Part shown: positions 1 through 7,946 of the stretch, piece by piece
How the letters are laid out: every line of letters begins with the position of its first letter
Numbering within the stretch: the first letter of the stretch is position 1
Source of the DNA: Polynucleobacter aenigmaticus
GTDB lineage: Bacteria; Pseudomonadota; Gammaproteobacteria; Burkholderiales; Burkholderiaceae
NCBI RefSeq assembly: GCF_002206635.1
Contig: NZ_NGUO01000006.1
Span: 1 to 64,000, forward strand
DNA length: 64,000 nucleotides
Direction: 5' to 3'
Notes under the pieces: generated by a model
Database searches by the model: none
Seen by the model: only the letters and a program-made list of their open reading frames with translations
What the model was told of the DNA's origin: nothing
Made by a program: the position numbers and the translations under genes

Positions 1-383
1 AGTCATCAATAAAACTGCTGATTCAGTAGGTAGCGCCATCATTAACAAACTGAGTCCCTTAGCCCCACTGGTCAAAACTATTACTTTTGACAACGGGAAG
101 GAATTTGCAGGACACAGCAAAATTGATGCTGCATTAAATAGCACCACATACTTTGCCGATCCTTTTGCTAGCTGGCAAAGGGGATCGAATGAAAACTTCA
201 ATGGACTGCTAAGGCAATACATCCCCAAGAAAAGACAGTTATCAACCGTAACGGATGAGGAGCTTAGAATGATCCAAGATCAATTAAACAACCGACCCAG
301 AAAGCGCTTGGGATTTAAAACACCAAGTGAAGTCTTTATGCAATCTTTAAACCGTGTTGCACTTCGTGTTTGAATCCGCCCCA
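1..383 (+). mobile_element. Right end of an IS30-family insertion sequence (partial)
   Basis: The window opens inside an insertion sequence whose transposase runs rightwards and stops at 373. As is usual for the IS30 family, the terminal inverted repeat appears to overlap the transposase stop. The bases around 353-380 look like the IS end, because the neighbouring hsdS reading frame loses its family character there. The exact boundary and any target duplication cannot be fixed, since the left end is outside the window. Confidence 0.75.
2..373 (+). CDS. IS30-family transposase, C-terminal part (5' end outside window)
   Basis: This is an open frame of about 123 residues with no start in the window. 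It carries the end of the DDE catalytic core of IS30 transposases: the second catalytic Asp in TFDNGKEF, a YFADPFASWQRGSNE segment holding the final Glu, and then NFNGLLRQYIPK, which is highly characteristic of the family. The C-terminus NRVALRV is also typical. It would cut and join IS ends. The visible part is undamaged, but whether the whole element is complete cannot be judged from this window. Confidence 0.9.
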   Translation, partial: VINKTADSVGSAIINKLSPLAPLVKTITFDNGKEFAGHSKIDAALNSTTYFADPFASWQRGSNENFNGLLRQYIPKKRQLSTVTDEELRMIQDQLNNRPRKRLGFKTPSEVFMQSLNRVALRV

Positions 384-571
384 TATGTAACACTCCCAAT
401 GTCAACATATTCAAATTCGTACTCAGGATTGGTTCTTTCGGACAATGCCTTTAAATTGATATATGCAACGTCTTTGAGCCTTACTATTTTCCAGTGACTT
501 GGAATGGATTTAATCCAGTCCACACCACTTTCCTTATTTTTTGAATGCCGACCAAGACTGATCTCTCTCAT
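347..571 (-). pseudogene. hsdS: Type I restriction specificity subunit HsdS, N-terminal remnant cut by the IS
   Basis: About 65 residues of HsdS remain. The opening KESGVDWIKSIPSHWKIVRL is the standard start of a specificity subunit (SGVxWLGxIPxHW), just before the first target recognition domain. After about residue 65 the frame runs into the IS30 end and stops (last residues SNTKCNTV come from the IS). Full HsdS is about 400-450 residues, so both recognition domains are lost. The start overlaps the hsdM stop by four bases (ATGA), showing former translational coupling. Without HsdS the cognate HsdM should have no sequence target, unless another S subunit supplies one. Confidence 0.85.
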
Positions 572-2637
572 AGCTTTAACTCCGCCTCAAGCGCTGCTAA
601 CCCTCTACTTAATTCAAATATTTCTAATTTTATTTCGCTTGAAGGTTTCATAGTTTCGGGCCTGTAGAAAATCTTATTAAAGTTCAGCTCCACGCCAACC
701 ACGTTCTCCAAATACACAAACGGTTTACTGATGTAGCGCTCCATGAAGGCTTCAATAGCAGCCTGGTTTGCTATTACATCTTTTTGGAAAGGGATAATCT
801 CATAGTCTTTTTGGTAATCAGCAGTTAACTCAACGCTGATTTCAATTTTTTCAGCTGATTTCTTCGTTGCCTTCTTATATTTTGCAGATACGATTATCTT
901 GCCACAGCCGAGAGCTTCTTTCTTGCCTTCGAATTCCTTAATAAGGGTTTCCTGATCTGCATCGTAATAGTATCTAGCATCGTATGTAGTGATCACCAAA
1001 GGTTGCTCTTTATAGTTAAGCTGAGAAATTTTCGGTTTAATGATCTCCGTACAATAGCCCTCCAAAGAAGTATGTTCAGATGGATCAAAGTCTGCAATAG
1101 CGAATTCGGTCTGCTCAAGTTCACCCTGTGCAATCTTGGTTGGTACTAGCTCTAAAGAATCCAAGCGCTTCAACTGGCCAGACTTATCTTCCTTCATTGG
1201 TAAGCATGCTTCAAACGTTCTGCCTTGCTCATCGATATTTGTCAACATGATGGCTTGTTTATTGAAGTAGAAAAACTCTTTTTCAAAAACTCGAGCGTAA
1301 TCATTGTCTTGGTAGGCCGTGAGCGTGGCTACGATTTCAAGACGGCTGGCTTCGTCCACTTCTTTTCGTTTTGAGCCTTTACTTTTCTTCAGAGGCTTAA
1401 ATTTTTCGCTAGCATTGATCAACATCACTTTGTCTTTGTGATGCGCTTGCTTATTTTTATTCAATATCCACAAATAGGTGTAGATGCCGGTATTAAAGAA
1501 CTCATCAGTTGGCAGCTGAATGACAGCTTCAACGATATCGCTATCAAGCATCCATTTTCGGATATTACTTTCGGCTGTACCGGCATCCCCACTGAATAAA
1601 GAGGAGCCGTTATGAACAACAACGCCCATACCGACGTTATCGAGCTTAGAGATGAGATGCTGCATAAAGAGCAGCTGCCCATCAGAGATAGATGGGAGAA
1701 ACTTGAAACGCTCAGTCTTATCATTGACGATGTCTTTTTCATAACCCTTCCAGCTAACGCCATATGGTGGATTGGCAATGACTACGTCAAACTCCTCATT
1801 GTCGAACTTGTCTTCTACTAGGGTATTTCCATGTTCAATTTTTGCATCTGGACGAAAGCGACTTTCAATCTTGGCTAAGGCATAAAGAGCGTCGTTCCAG
1901 TCTTGGCCGTAAGTTTGAGTAAGGCGTTTGAACTTCTGGTTGATGCGGTCTTCGACCCCAAACAACATATTGCCGCCGCCACAGGTGCAGTCGTAAATTT
2001 TGAGGAGCGTGTCTGACTCTTCGATTTTGGAGGCGATGATTTCGGCAATCAGTGCGATCACATCGTCCGGGGTATATTGCTCTCCGGCGGTTTCTGCAGA
2101 AATGTCTGCCCACTTTCGCTTAATATGCTCTTCCAGCGTGGTGATCTCGGAGTTATTGAAGGGCTTAAGGTCGATTTCGGCCCAGAGCTTTGTGTAACCA
2201 AGTAAAACTTTTTTAGCTTTTAGTTTGGTTATGACCCCTTTAATATCTAGAAATTTCTCGCCCTCACCTGCATCAACGCCTAATAGATCCTTGGTTTCAC
2301 CATCAAAACCTTTTAAATATGCGTCGAAATCAATCTCAAACGACTTATCATTTTTACAAATATCAATGAGCGATTGATTTTTTTCAAAGATAAAGATGTT
2401 GTAGCCCTGGCCCTTATCTTTGATCAAGTTGTACAAGTCATCTTTCTGAATCTTGGCAAATGCAGCATCGCCAATTTCAGCTTTGAGTTCATCAAACATT
2501 CGTGCCAGCCGACTCTCAATCATGGTCAGCGCAAAAAACGGCATCATAAATGATGGCCATTCAGACTCTTTAATGCCTGATCCGCGAAGTAGATCAGCCG
2601 TTGCCCAAATTTTGGATTCGTATTGAAGGATACTCAT
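568..2637 (-). CDS. hsdM: Type I restriction-modification methyltransferase subunit HsdM
   Basis: This 689-residue adenine-N6 methyltransferase belongs to the HsdM family. An N-terminal helical domain (about 1-170) is followed by the GEQYTP segment at 185-190, which precedes the catalytic domain. The SAM-binding motif I is seen as IYDCTCGGGNMLFG (214-227; usually DPTCGSG, so two positions are altered). The catalytic motif IV is NPPY at 289-292. The C-terminal region contacts HsdS in this family. It is the third gene of a minus-strand operon: 22 bases separate it from the upstream methyltransferase-like gene, and it overlaps hsdS by four bases. No hsdR is present in the window. Motifs look intact, but the partner HsdS is destroyed. 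Confidence 0.92.
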   Translation of the reverse strand: MSILQYESKIWATADLLRGSGIKESEWPSFMMPFFALTMIESRLARMFDELKAEIGDAAFAKIQKDDLYNLIKDKGQGYNIFIFEKNQSLIDICKNDKSFEIDFDAYLKGFDGETKDLLGVDAGEGEKFLDIKGVITKLKAKKVLLGYTKLWAEIDLKPFNNSEITTLEEHIKRKWADISAETAGEQYTPDDVIALIAEIIASKIEESDTLLKIYDCTCGGGNMLFGVEDRINQKFKRLTQTYGQDWNDALYALAKIESRFRPDAKIEHGNTLVEDKFDNEEFDVVIANPPYGVSWKGYEKDIVNDKTERFKFLPSISDGQLLFMQHLISKLDNVGMGVVVHNGSSLFSGDAGTAESNIRKWMLDSDIVEAVIQLPTDEFFNTGIYTYLWILNKNKQAHHKDKVMLINASEKFKPLKKSKGSKRKEVDEASRLEIVATLTAYQDNDYARVFEKEFFYFNKQAIMLTNIDEQGRTFEACLPMKEDKSGQLKRLDSLELVPTKIAQGELEQTEFAIADFDPSEHTSLEGYCTEIIKPKISQLNYKEQPLVITTYDARYYYDADQETLIKEFEGKKEALGCGKIIVSAKYKKATKKSAEKIEISVELTADYQKDYEIIPFQKDVIANQAAIEAFMERYISKPFVYLENVVGVELNFNKIFYRPETMKPSSEIKLEIFELSRGLAALEAELKL

Positions 2638-2659
2638 ATGATTATTTTGATTAAATTAA

Positions 2660-4555
2660 TTACTGATTAGTGCCAAGATTGGCATGAACTGGACATAAGC
2701 TATTTCGGATTTCGACCATCCGTTGATCTGCAATTTCAATGGATACTTCCAAATCACACAACTCGTCATATTTTTGGCGATAGTTATCTAATTCTGATTT
2801 CTCCGGAATCGGAACCCTAATCTCATTCATCAAAGTTCTGGGTGTGACATGAGCCACGCTTGCTCCAACCCTAAGGGAGTCAATCTGATTTTTAAAATCA
2901 TCTGACCGCAGATACATGAATAATTGCAATGGGCTAATACCAGGATCAGCGACCCGTAAGGCAATGCAACTTTGCGAAGGCACCACTGGGGACAGTGTAA
3001 TTTCTGTAAAGATTGGTTCGCCATACTGCTTCATGGCGGTATGCTGAAAAGATGAATCAACGGTGGGCACACGTCCAATTAGCGCTGATTTGCCGAGGGT
3101 GCCTTTTATTGAGAGCAAGATATCACCCTCCCTCAGCATGGATTCTTCTAATTTTCTTACGTTAATCGACGTAGTTTTAGAAAACGGCCCTGAAACTGCG
3201 CGCCATCTATCTAACTCAGGAAACCCCGCCTCTTGGATAGTCAATGCCGTTGGGTCTTTTGATGTAACGGGTGCTCGGATGACTTCGACCAGCACCCCAA
3301 GAGGACGTCGTGGGCCAGTAAGTGACTGTCGCAGGTAGCGGGTAGGGACAAGATTGAAGTCCTGCATTGCAATTTCTTCATACCCAGTCGTGATGGAAGT
3401 TTTAGGATCTTCGAGTTTGCCGCTCATCAGCGAAACGACCCTAGGTAAATCCAAAATACGCGAGAACTTCATTGTTGATTTAGATTCAATCGTCATCTCA
3501 GTGGCATCAGTGAAGCGCACTTGTCTCTCAAGGCTATTCCGATCCAACTGGAGAATGACTGACGCCATACTCGTCATACTCAATTGCCTAGTTGGCAACA
3601 TCGTTACCGCAGACAACCCGCCCTCATTGAGTAACAGGTTTTCTCGGAGCCGTTGCTCTTGCCCCTTGGCAAAAAGGACATTGGGAGACACTAGAAAAAC
3701 CGCTCGCCTTGAAATCCTCGGCCAAAATGCCGCCACAGCCCAGCTATCGCTTCGGTCCAGCTGCACTTTAATGAATGGTCCGTGTCTTTGATAAATGCCA
3801 TCACCGCCAATTTGATCTAGATTGGCTCCCTCCCATTGATGCCAGCCAGCCCCAGTCTGAATTCTCATGCCGAATGGGGGGGTGGCGATTAAGAACTCCG
3901 CATTTAATTCTCGGCTGTTAGTTTCTGTCCCCACTTCGAAATCAACTGACCCTCCATTTGTGTGGTCCGCACTCTCAATAGCTAAAAGTAGCTTTAGATG
4001 GAGTTGCGATTGACGGCCTGGTCCATCGGCTACCACCTTGAGACCTTTTCTAACTGCTCTTATTACAAGTTGCCCGCTCTGGTCAAACGGAATCCAAATT
4101 TTGTCACCAGTCTTCGCATCGATTCCAGTAAAAAGTAAGTCGCAAAGTTCGGGGGTCAGCCCTCCCAAAAAGTTTATGCGCGAAGAACCAGTGATGCTCC
4201 AGGGCACATCAATAACATCCCAAGACTGGCCATTAGTTTTCTCAATCAACTTTGTAACAATGCTTAAGGCTTGTGTGCGCTCAGTCGATTCACTAGTGGA
4301 ATCTGATTTAGAACCCCAAATTAGATTTTTGGCCTCCACTGGGATAGCGCTATATGTAGTACGGTCCCATGTCTCTCGGGAAAGTAAGCCATTAATGCCA
4401 GAAGCCCCACCAATATTATTTGCGGGCGTTAGACGACAGGCGGCTAACCAAGTTAAGGCATATAGCCACGCATCTTCTATATTGCGGTTTGATCGACTCA
4501 GATCCATGAGCTCTACCAATGCAATGGCAGCGGGGTTTTCATAATTAGAATTCAT
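2660..4555 (-). CDS. N6-methyltransferase-like protein with C-terminal HsdS-type target recognition domain
   Basis: This 631-residue protein resembles an M-S fusion. The first 380 residues look like a degenerate N6 adenine methyltransferase: a possible motif I PFDQSG at 156-161 and a motif IV that reads TPPF at 225-228 instead of N/D/S-PP-Y/F. Residues about 400-610 resemble one HsdS half: a YL..SLTGPRRPLG entry, a GDILLSIKGTLGKSALIG stretch and a closing RVPIPEKSELDNYRQKYDEL helix are characteristic of specificity subunits. It lies 22 bases upstream of hsdM and 33 bases downstream of the DUF4258-like gene, in one operon. It may be a catalytically weak or inactive M subunit that brings its own DNA specificity. 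I do not recognise a named family; the domain assignment is good, the role uncertain. Confidence 0.7.
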   Translation of the reverse strand: MNSNYENPAAIALVELMDLSRSNRNIEDAWLYALTWLAACRLTPANNIGGASGINGLLSRETWDRTTYSAIPVEAKNLIWGSKSDSTSESTERTQALSIVTKLIEKTNGQSWDVIDVPWSITGSSRINFLGGLTPELCDLLFTGIDAKTGDKIWIPFDQSGQLVIRAVRKGLKVVADGPGRQSQLHLKLLLAIESADHTNGGSVDFEVGTETNSRELNAEFLIATPPFGMRIQTGAGWHQWEGANLDQIGGDGIYQRHGPFIKVQLDRSDSWAVAAFWPRISRRAVFLVSPNVLFAKGQEQRLRENLLLNEGGLSAVTMLPTRQLSMTSMASVILQLDRNSLERQVRFTDATEMTIESKSTMKFSRILDLPRVVSLMSGKLEDPKTSITTGYEEIAMQDFNLVPTRYLRQSLTGPRRPLGVLVEVIRAPVTSKDPTALTIQEAGFPELDRWRAVSGPFSKTTSINVRKLEESMLREGDILLSIKGTLGKSALIGRVPTVDSSFQHTAMKQYGEPIFTEITLSPVVPSQSCIALRVADPGISPLQLFMYLRSDDFKNQIDSLRVGASVAHVTPRTLMNEIRVPIPEKSELDNYRQKYDELCDLEVSIEIADQRMVEIRNSLCPVHANLGTNQ

Positions 4556-4588
4556 TCTATTAATGCCTTTTAATTGAAGTCCTTAGAC

Positions 4589-4897
4589 TTAGTTATACCT
4601 GTGGCCGAGGGTAATGACGGTTTCTTTGTCTTCGGCGCTCACAACTGCATAGCATCCAGCAAGCGTATCAAGCCGTTGACTATGTCCGATGGCGCGACCC
4701 AGACTGGCCATTGCCTTTTCAGTCAATAAGTAGCGGATTCCACCTTGACCGTCATGAGAGCGTTCGCCATAAGCAAGAATCAATGGAACACACTCCTGAG
4801 GGATCGCACGTTGTTGCGCACGCTTATTAGCGTGGCGACTAAGTTCAATCTTCCGGCGGGACATAGAGTCATAATTTGCATTTGAGACCATTGGCAT
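4589..4897 (-). CDS. Small DUF4258-like protein, first gene of the restriction operon
   Basis: This 102-residue soluble protein has a basic N-terminus (SRRKIELSRHANKRAQQRAIP) followed by ILAYGERSHDGQGGIRYLLT and a C-terminal ETVITLGHRYN. The pattern H-A-x-x-R-A-x-x-R, then a glycine turn, then a final strand with TLGHR matches DUF4258-type small proteins, which are often toxin-like or nuclease-associated. It heads the operon with the methyltransferase-like gene and hsdM. Its upstream region holds an inverted repeat at 4918-4933. It might be a regulator or toxin of the locus; function is unproven. Confidence 0.6.
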   Translation of the reverse strand: MPMVSNANYDSMSRRKIELSRHANKRAQQRAIPQECVPLILAYGERSHDGQGGIRYLLTEKAMASLGRAIGHSQRLDTLAGCYAVVSAEDKETVITLGHRYN

Positions 4898-4917
4898 AAA
4901 ACCTCCTTTTCAGCAAC

Positions 4918-4933
4918 GTACTCAGTTTAGTAC
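4918..4933. promoter_or_regulatory. Inverted repeat, candidate operator between divergent genes
   Basis: GTACT-cagttt-AGTAC, two perfect five-base arms around six bases, lies about 20 bases upstream of the DUF4258-like start at 4897 and in the space shared with the divergent GIY-YIG gene. The position fits a repressor site for the minus-strand restriction operon. No regulator gene is obvious next to it. Confidence 0.35.
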
Positions 4934-5040
4934 ATCTAAGAAATAAATGTCAATGATTAGATATGTTGTATTTTCACAACCCACTGATGTAAGTAAAAAT
5001 TAGGTTTATCTTTGTTCTATACCCCTCAAAGGCCTTAAAT

Positions 5041-5895
5041 ATGAAAACCTCGCCAAAAACCATTCAAATATTTCTTCCCACTGGGGACCCCAGGGGCATT
5101 CGCGTAGCAGAAATCACCACACGGATAGTCCGCGTGATTGAAGTGCCCCGCAGCTTGGTGTCTGATTTCCTAAAAATGCCCGAGGCCGGACAAGTGGGTC
5201 TCTATTTTTTAAGTGGTGAATCGGACGATGGGGATGTGCTCAAGCTTTATGTAGGCCAATCAGGTAACGTTGGCACAAGAATTACCCAGCACAATCAAGC
5301 AAAAGATTTTTGGAATAAAGCTTTGGTCCTTGTGTCGTTAACTAATAACCTCACTCAAACACATGCTCTATTTTTGGAGTGGCTATCCATTAAAGAAGCT
5401 AAGGCAGCCGACAGATATCGTTTAGAAAATGGCAATCCCGGCACTCGTCCCCATACCCCTGCGCCATTAGAGGCTGATTGCCATGAAATTTATGAAACAT
5501 CTCGCGTGCTATTAGCAACCTTGGGCTATCCTATTTTTGAGTCCCTATCCAAAGCCGCTTCAAATAAAAATGAGGATGAAGTTTTTTACTGCGCTGGGTC
5601 TGGCGCAAATGGGCGGGGACTTTACACTGAAGAAGGCTTTGTCGTTTTAAAAGGCTCAATTGGGCGTATAGAAAACGTACCTTCAATGCAGGATACTGCT
5701 GGGTCTAAATTACGAGAGCGCCTAATGAATGCTGGGGTTACTCGTGTTGAAGCCAATTCCGTCATCTTTGAGAAAGACCATTTGTTTCGCTCTCCCAGTA
5801 TGGCCGCACTATCTTTAATGGGTAGATCAGCCAATGGTTGGCTGGAGTGGAAGAATAAAGAAGGCAAAACGCTTGATGCGATTAAGCGGCAATAA
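5041..5895 (+). CDS. GIY-YIG nuclease with C-terminal DUF4357 domain
   Basis: This 284-residue protein has two parts. The GIY-YIG fold occupies about 50-130: the GLY triad at 53-55, YVG at 70-72, an arginine in VGTRITQH (about 80) and a candidate metal-binding Glu in FLEW (about 113). Residues about 195-280 match DUF4357, with a GxVVLKGS strand, the HLFRSPSMAALSLMG helix and NGWLEWKNKEGKTL ending. Such proteins are frequent companions of restriction and other defence loci. It is divergent from the restriction operon (144 bases between starts). The catalytic residues appear present, so it could supply nuclease activity where hsdR is absent. That functional link is inference. Confidence 0.82.
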   Translation: MKTSPKTIQIFLPTGDPRGIRVAEITTRIVRVIEVPRSLVSDFLKMPEAGQVGLYFLSGESDDGDVLKLYVGQSGNVGTRITQHNQAKDFWNKALVLVSLTNNLTQTHALFLEWLSIKEAKAADRYRLENGNPGTRPHTPAPLEADCHEIYETSRVLLATLGYPIFESLSKAASNKNEDEVFYCAGSGANGRGLYTEEGFVVLKGSIGRIENVPSMQDTAGSKLRERLMNAGVTRVEANSVIFEKDHLFRSPSMAALSLMGRSANGWLEWKNKEGKTLDAIKRQ

Positions 5896-5946
5896 AACTA
5901 ATATAGTAATCAATATCTTTTCAGCGCATTAATTAGAGAGGGGCGC

Positions 5947-6734
5947 TCATTGCGTTGAAAAACCCTTTAAAACTGGTACCTGCCCAGCTTTGCAAATGGG
6001 CCATGTAATTCCCCATTTACGTTTAGCAGAACTGCCACTTTCTTTTTGACCTTCAATAATCTCAATATTGTTGATTTTTTTTTATTAAGTCTGAATAACA
6101 TTCCCTCCCAAAATCTCCAAGCTTGAGAATTAAATATTTTTCTAAGGATGGACTCTTAACTGGAAAAGCATCCAATGGGAATGGAAGTCGCATAGTTTTC
6201 ATATGCATGCCGTGAAGAAGCTCTAAATATCCCCTTGTCATCGGGAAAATTCCTTCCATCGACCATTTAAATGCTTCATCAAAGCTCGATGAAAACCTAG
6301 TTACCATTATTGCCTTCTTATATCCTGGTATATCTTTTTGAGGCCGACGCTCTAGGTCATTTTGAATAAGCACTCGATCAATGCGCTCGTAAATTTGCAC
6401 TTCAGTAATGGACTTGATTTCTAACAGACCCCAAAGATCGGCATTAAAGAGATCTGTGGTGCCTTGAAATTGTGGATCACTTTCAACGGCTAAGACTATC
6501 TCATCGATGTCTCTCCAGCGTGTATCCAGACCTTTTGGGTATCTTTGGAATTTTCTAATATTGGCAAAGATTTTAGGCTGCACATCCCCTTTTAAACGAG
6601 GAGTACGCCAAACAAAGAGTTTATCTAATCGACCATCTTTTGGATTGCCCCTGCTTTTAATTTCTTCATACCAAATCTGGATGCGGGCCTTTTCATAAGA
6701 GGTTTTGGGCTGTCCACCTGCTTTTTTTTGGCAT
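5947..6734 (-). pseudogene. Unknown protein of about 261 residues, reading frame broken at two homopolymers
   Basis: The longest uninterrupted piece is 6062-6583 (173 residues, GTG start). Coding-like sequence extends both ways. Upstream, an ATG at 6734 begins MPKK and runs into an eight-T tract (6722-6729 on the plus strand); one extra base joins it to GGQPKTSYEKARIQIWYEE and on into the main frame. Downstream, removing one base from the nine-T tract at 6075-6083 replaces the stop with NIEIIEGQKESGSSAKRKW and a natural stop at 5947. I do not recognise the family. It is divergent from the small gene at 6825. The two breaks may be mutations, slippage sites or sequencing errors. Confidence 0.55.
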
Positions 6735-6824
6735 TAGAAATGGGGTCACTTGAATATTTATTTACTGAGCCTTTTTTTCATTTTAGATCAAGGGCACACT
6801 AGTTCGAACCTAAAAGGGCTTTAA

Positions 6825-7085
6825 ATGGCAATAACTGAGAATAATTTATTAAAAGATTTGATGGATAGATATGGCTCGATGGTGGGTGGCAAAGACCTCT
6901 ACCTAGCACTAGGATTTAAATCCTATGGCGCCTTTCGGCTGGCTAATGAGAGAAATGAAATTCCAATCAAAATCTTTAAGATCCCCAAAAGGAGAGATTG
7001 GTATGCACTCACTAGCGATTTAGTGCAGTGGCAAATGAGTCTCACGCAAAAGCCCCTCGACAAAATAGAAGGGGTAAGGAGCTAG
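6825..7085 (+). CDS. Small unknown protein, possible DNA-binding/excisionase-like
   Basis: This is an 86-residue protein with no Cys, no signal peptide and no membrane segment. The middle reads GGKDLYLALGFKSYGAFRLA followed by a short linker and IPIKIFKIPKRRDWYALT. This layout, a helix-turn-helix-like first half then a basic strand ending in a DLVQW helix, is typical of small proteins on mobile elements that resemble excisionases. It sits between the broken unknown gene (divergent, 90 bases between starts) and the TnsA-like gene 195 bases downstream on the same strand. I do not recognise a named family. Confidence 0.55.
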   Translation: MAITENNLLKDLMDRYGSMVGGKDLYLALGFKSYGAFRLANERNEIPIKIFKIPKRRDWYALTSDLVQWQMSLTQKPLDKIEGVRS

Positions 7086-7202
7086 AAATGTAAAAAGCCA
7101 GAATCAACCTAAAGGTCTATCTGACTTTTTTTGTATGCTTGGATCTACTGCTGTCTTGAAACCACAGTATCTCCAATCTCAAAAACAAAGTCAATTTTTT
7201 GA

Positions 7203-7217
7203 AGCTCAATTTGAGCT
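7203..7217. promoter_or_regulatory. 15-base palindrome upstream of the TnsA-like gene
   Basis: AGCTCAA-t-TTGAGCT, perfect seven-base arms around one base, lies 63 bases before the TnsA-like start. It could be an operator, or part of a transposon-end binding site. No promoter boxes are clear enough to choose. Confidence 0.35.
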
Positions 7218-7280
7218 GACACAGGAGAAATGCGCCGATTTAACGCGTTTTGATGTTTCAGCTTAGTTACTGGAGATGCT

Positions 7281-7946
7281 ATGACGCAACACAAACCTAA
7301 ACCCACCAAGGCAAAAGAAGCTGGACCCGCTCGCAACCTCATCAAGAAATCCCCTTTTCGAACTACTGGGGGAGCATTTATTGCTGGTATCACGCCATAT
7401 GCCGCTCAGTGGGAGTCTTATCTAGAGCGATATGCCATTCCAACCTTTGCTCTTTGTCATGATGTGCAGACCATTCTCTCTCAGCCCTTTACCGAAGATT
7501 ACAAAGACAGTCTTGGCAAGGAAAGGAGTTATACGCCTGATTTTTTGATCAAAACCACGCAAGGCAGAGAACTGGTTATTGAAATCAAAAGTCTGCGCTT
7601 TATGTTTAGCGACCAGGCACTAGATATCCACACTGCGATTGCAAATCACTTTCTACCTAAATCTCAGATCTTTCGATTTTGCGTTGACAGCCAAATAGAG
7701 GATCTGCCTCGATTTAATAGCATTAAGTTACTTTTTAGATACGTCTCCAGCAATATTCGGGGTGATCTTGCCAGCACCGTCTGTCAACTCATGGGCAATG
7801 CACCAATTGCCATATCAGAGCTGATGAATCTGACCGAGGTTGGACTTGGGGAGATATACACACTCATCGCACAAAAGCATTTATCCATTGATTGGTCTAA
7901 GCCCCTCAATAAAGACGCCTATGTGAGCCTACCCAACAAACCATAG
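7281..7946 (+). CDS. TnsA-like (heteromeric transposase endonuclease) protein without TnsB
   Basis: This 221-residue protein matches TnsA, the restriction-like endonuclease that cuts the 5' strands at Tn7-type ends. Candidate catalytic residues are in the right order and spacing: E46 in WESYLERY, D87 in YTPDFLI, and E101/K103 in VIEIK. The second half (about 150-215) contains a winged-helix-like segment, as in the TnsA C-terminal domain. Length is shorter than E. coli TnsA (about 270) but normal for Tn7-like relatives. In Tn7-like elements tnsB follows immediately; here the stop codon abuts the remains of an unrelated GGDEF-EAL gene, so tnsB, tnsC and tnsD are absent. It is either a relic left by deletion or a domesticated nuclease. 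Confidence 0.75.
   Translation: MTQHKPKPTKAKEAGPARNLIKKSPFRTTGGAFIAGITPYAAQWESYLERYAIPTFALCHDVQTILSQPFTEDYKDSLGKERSYTPDFLIKTTQGRELVIEIKSLRFMFSDQALDIHTAIANHFLPKSQIFRFCVDSQIEDLPRFNSIKLLFRYVSSNIRGDLASTVCQLMGNAPIAISELMNLTEVGLGEIYTLIAQKHLSIDWSKPLNKDAYVSLPNKP

Noticed and set aside
1865..2113. Minus-strand frame inside hsdM
   Set aside because: Arg/His-rich shadow in another frame of the hsdM coding sequence.
4038..4544. Plus-strand frame of 168 codons opposite the methyltransferase-like gene
   Set aside because: It is antisense to a clearly coding gene and has no recognisable domain.
7281..7946. Complete Tn7-like transposon
   Set aside because: No TnsB, TnsC or TniQ gene and no clear transposon ends were found within the window.
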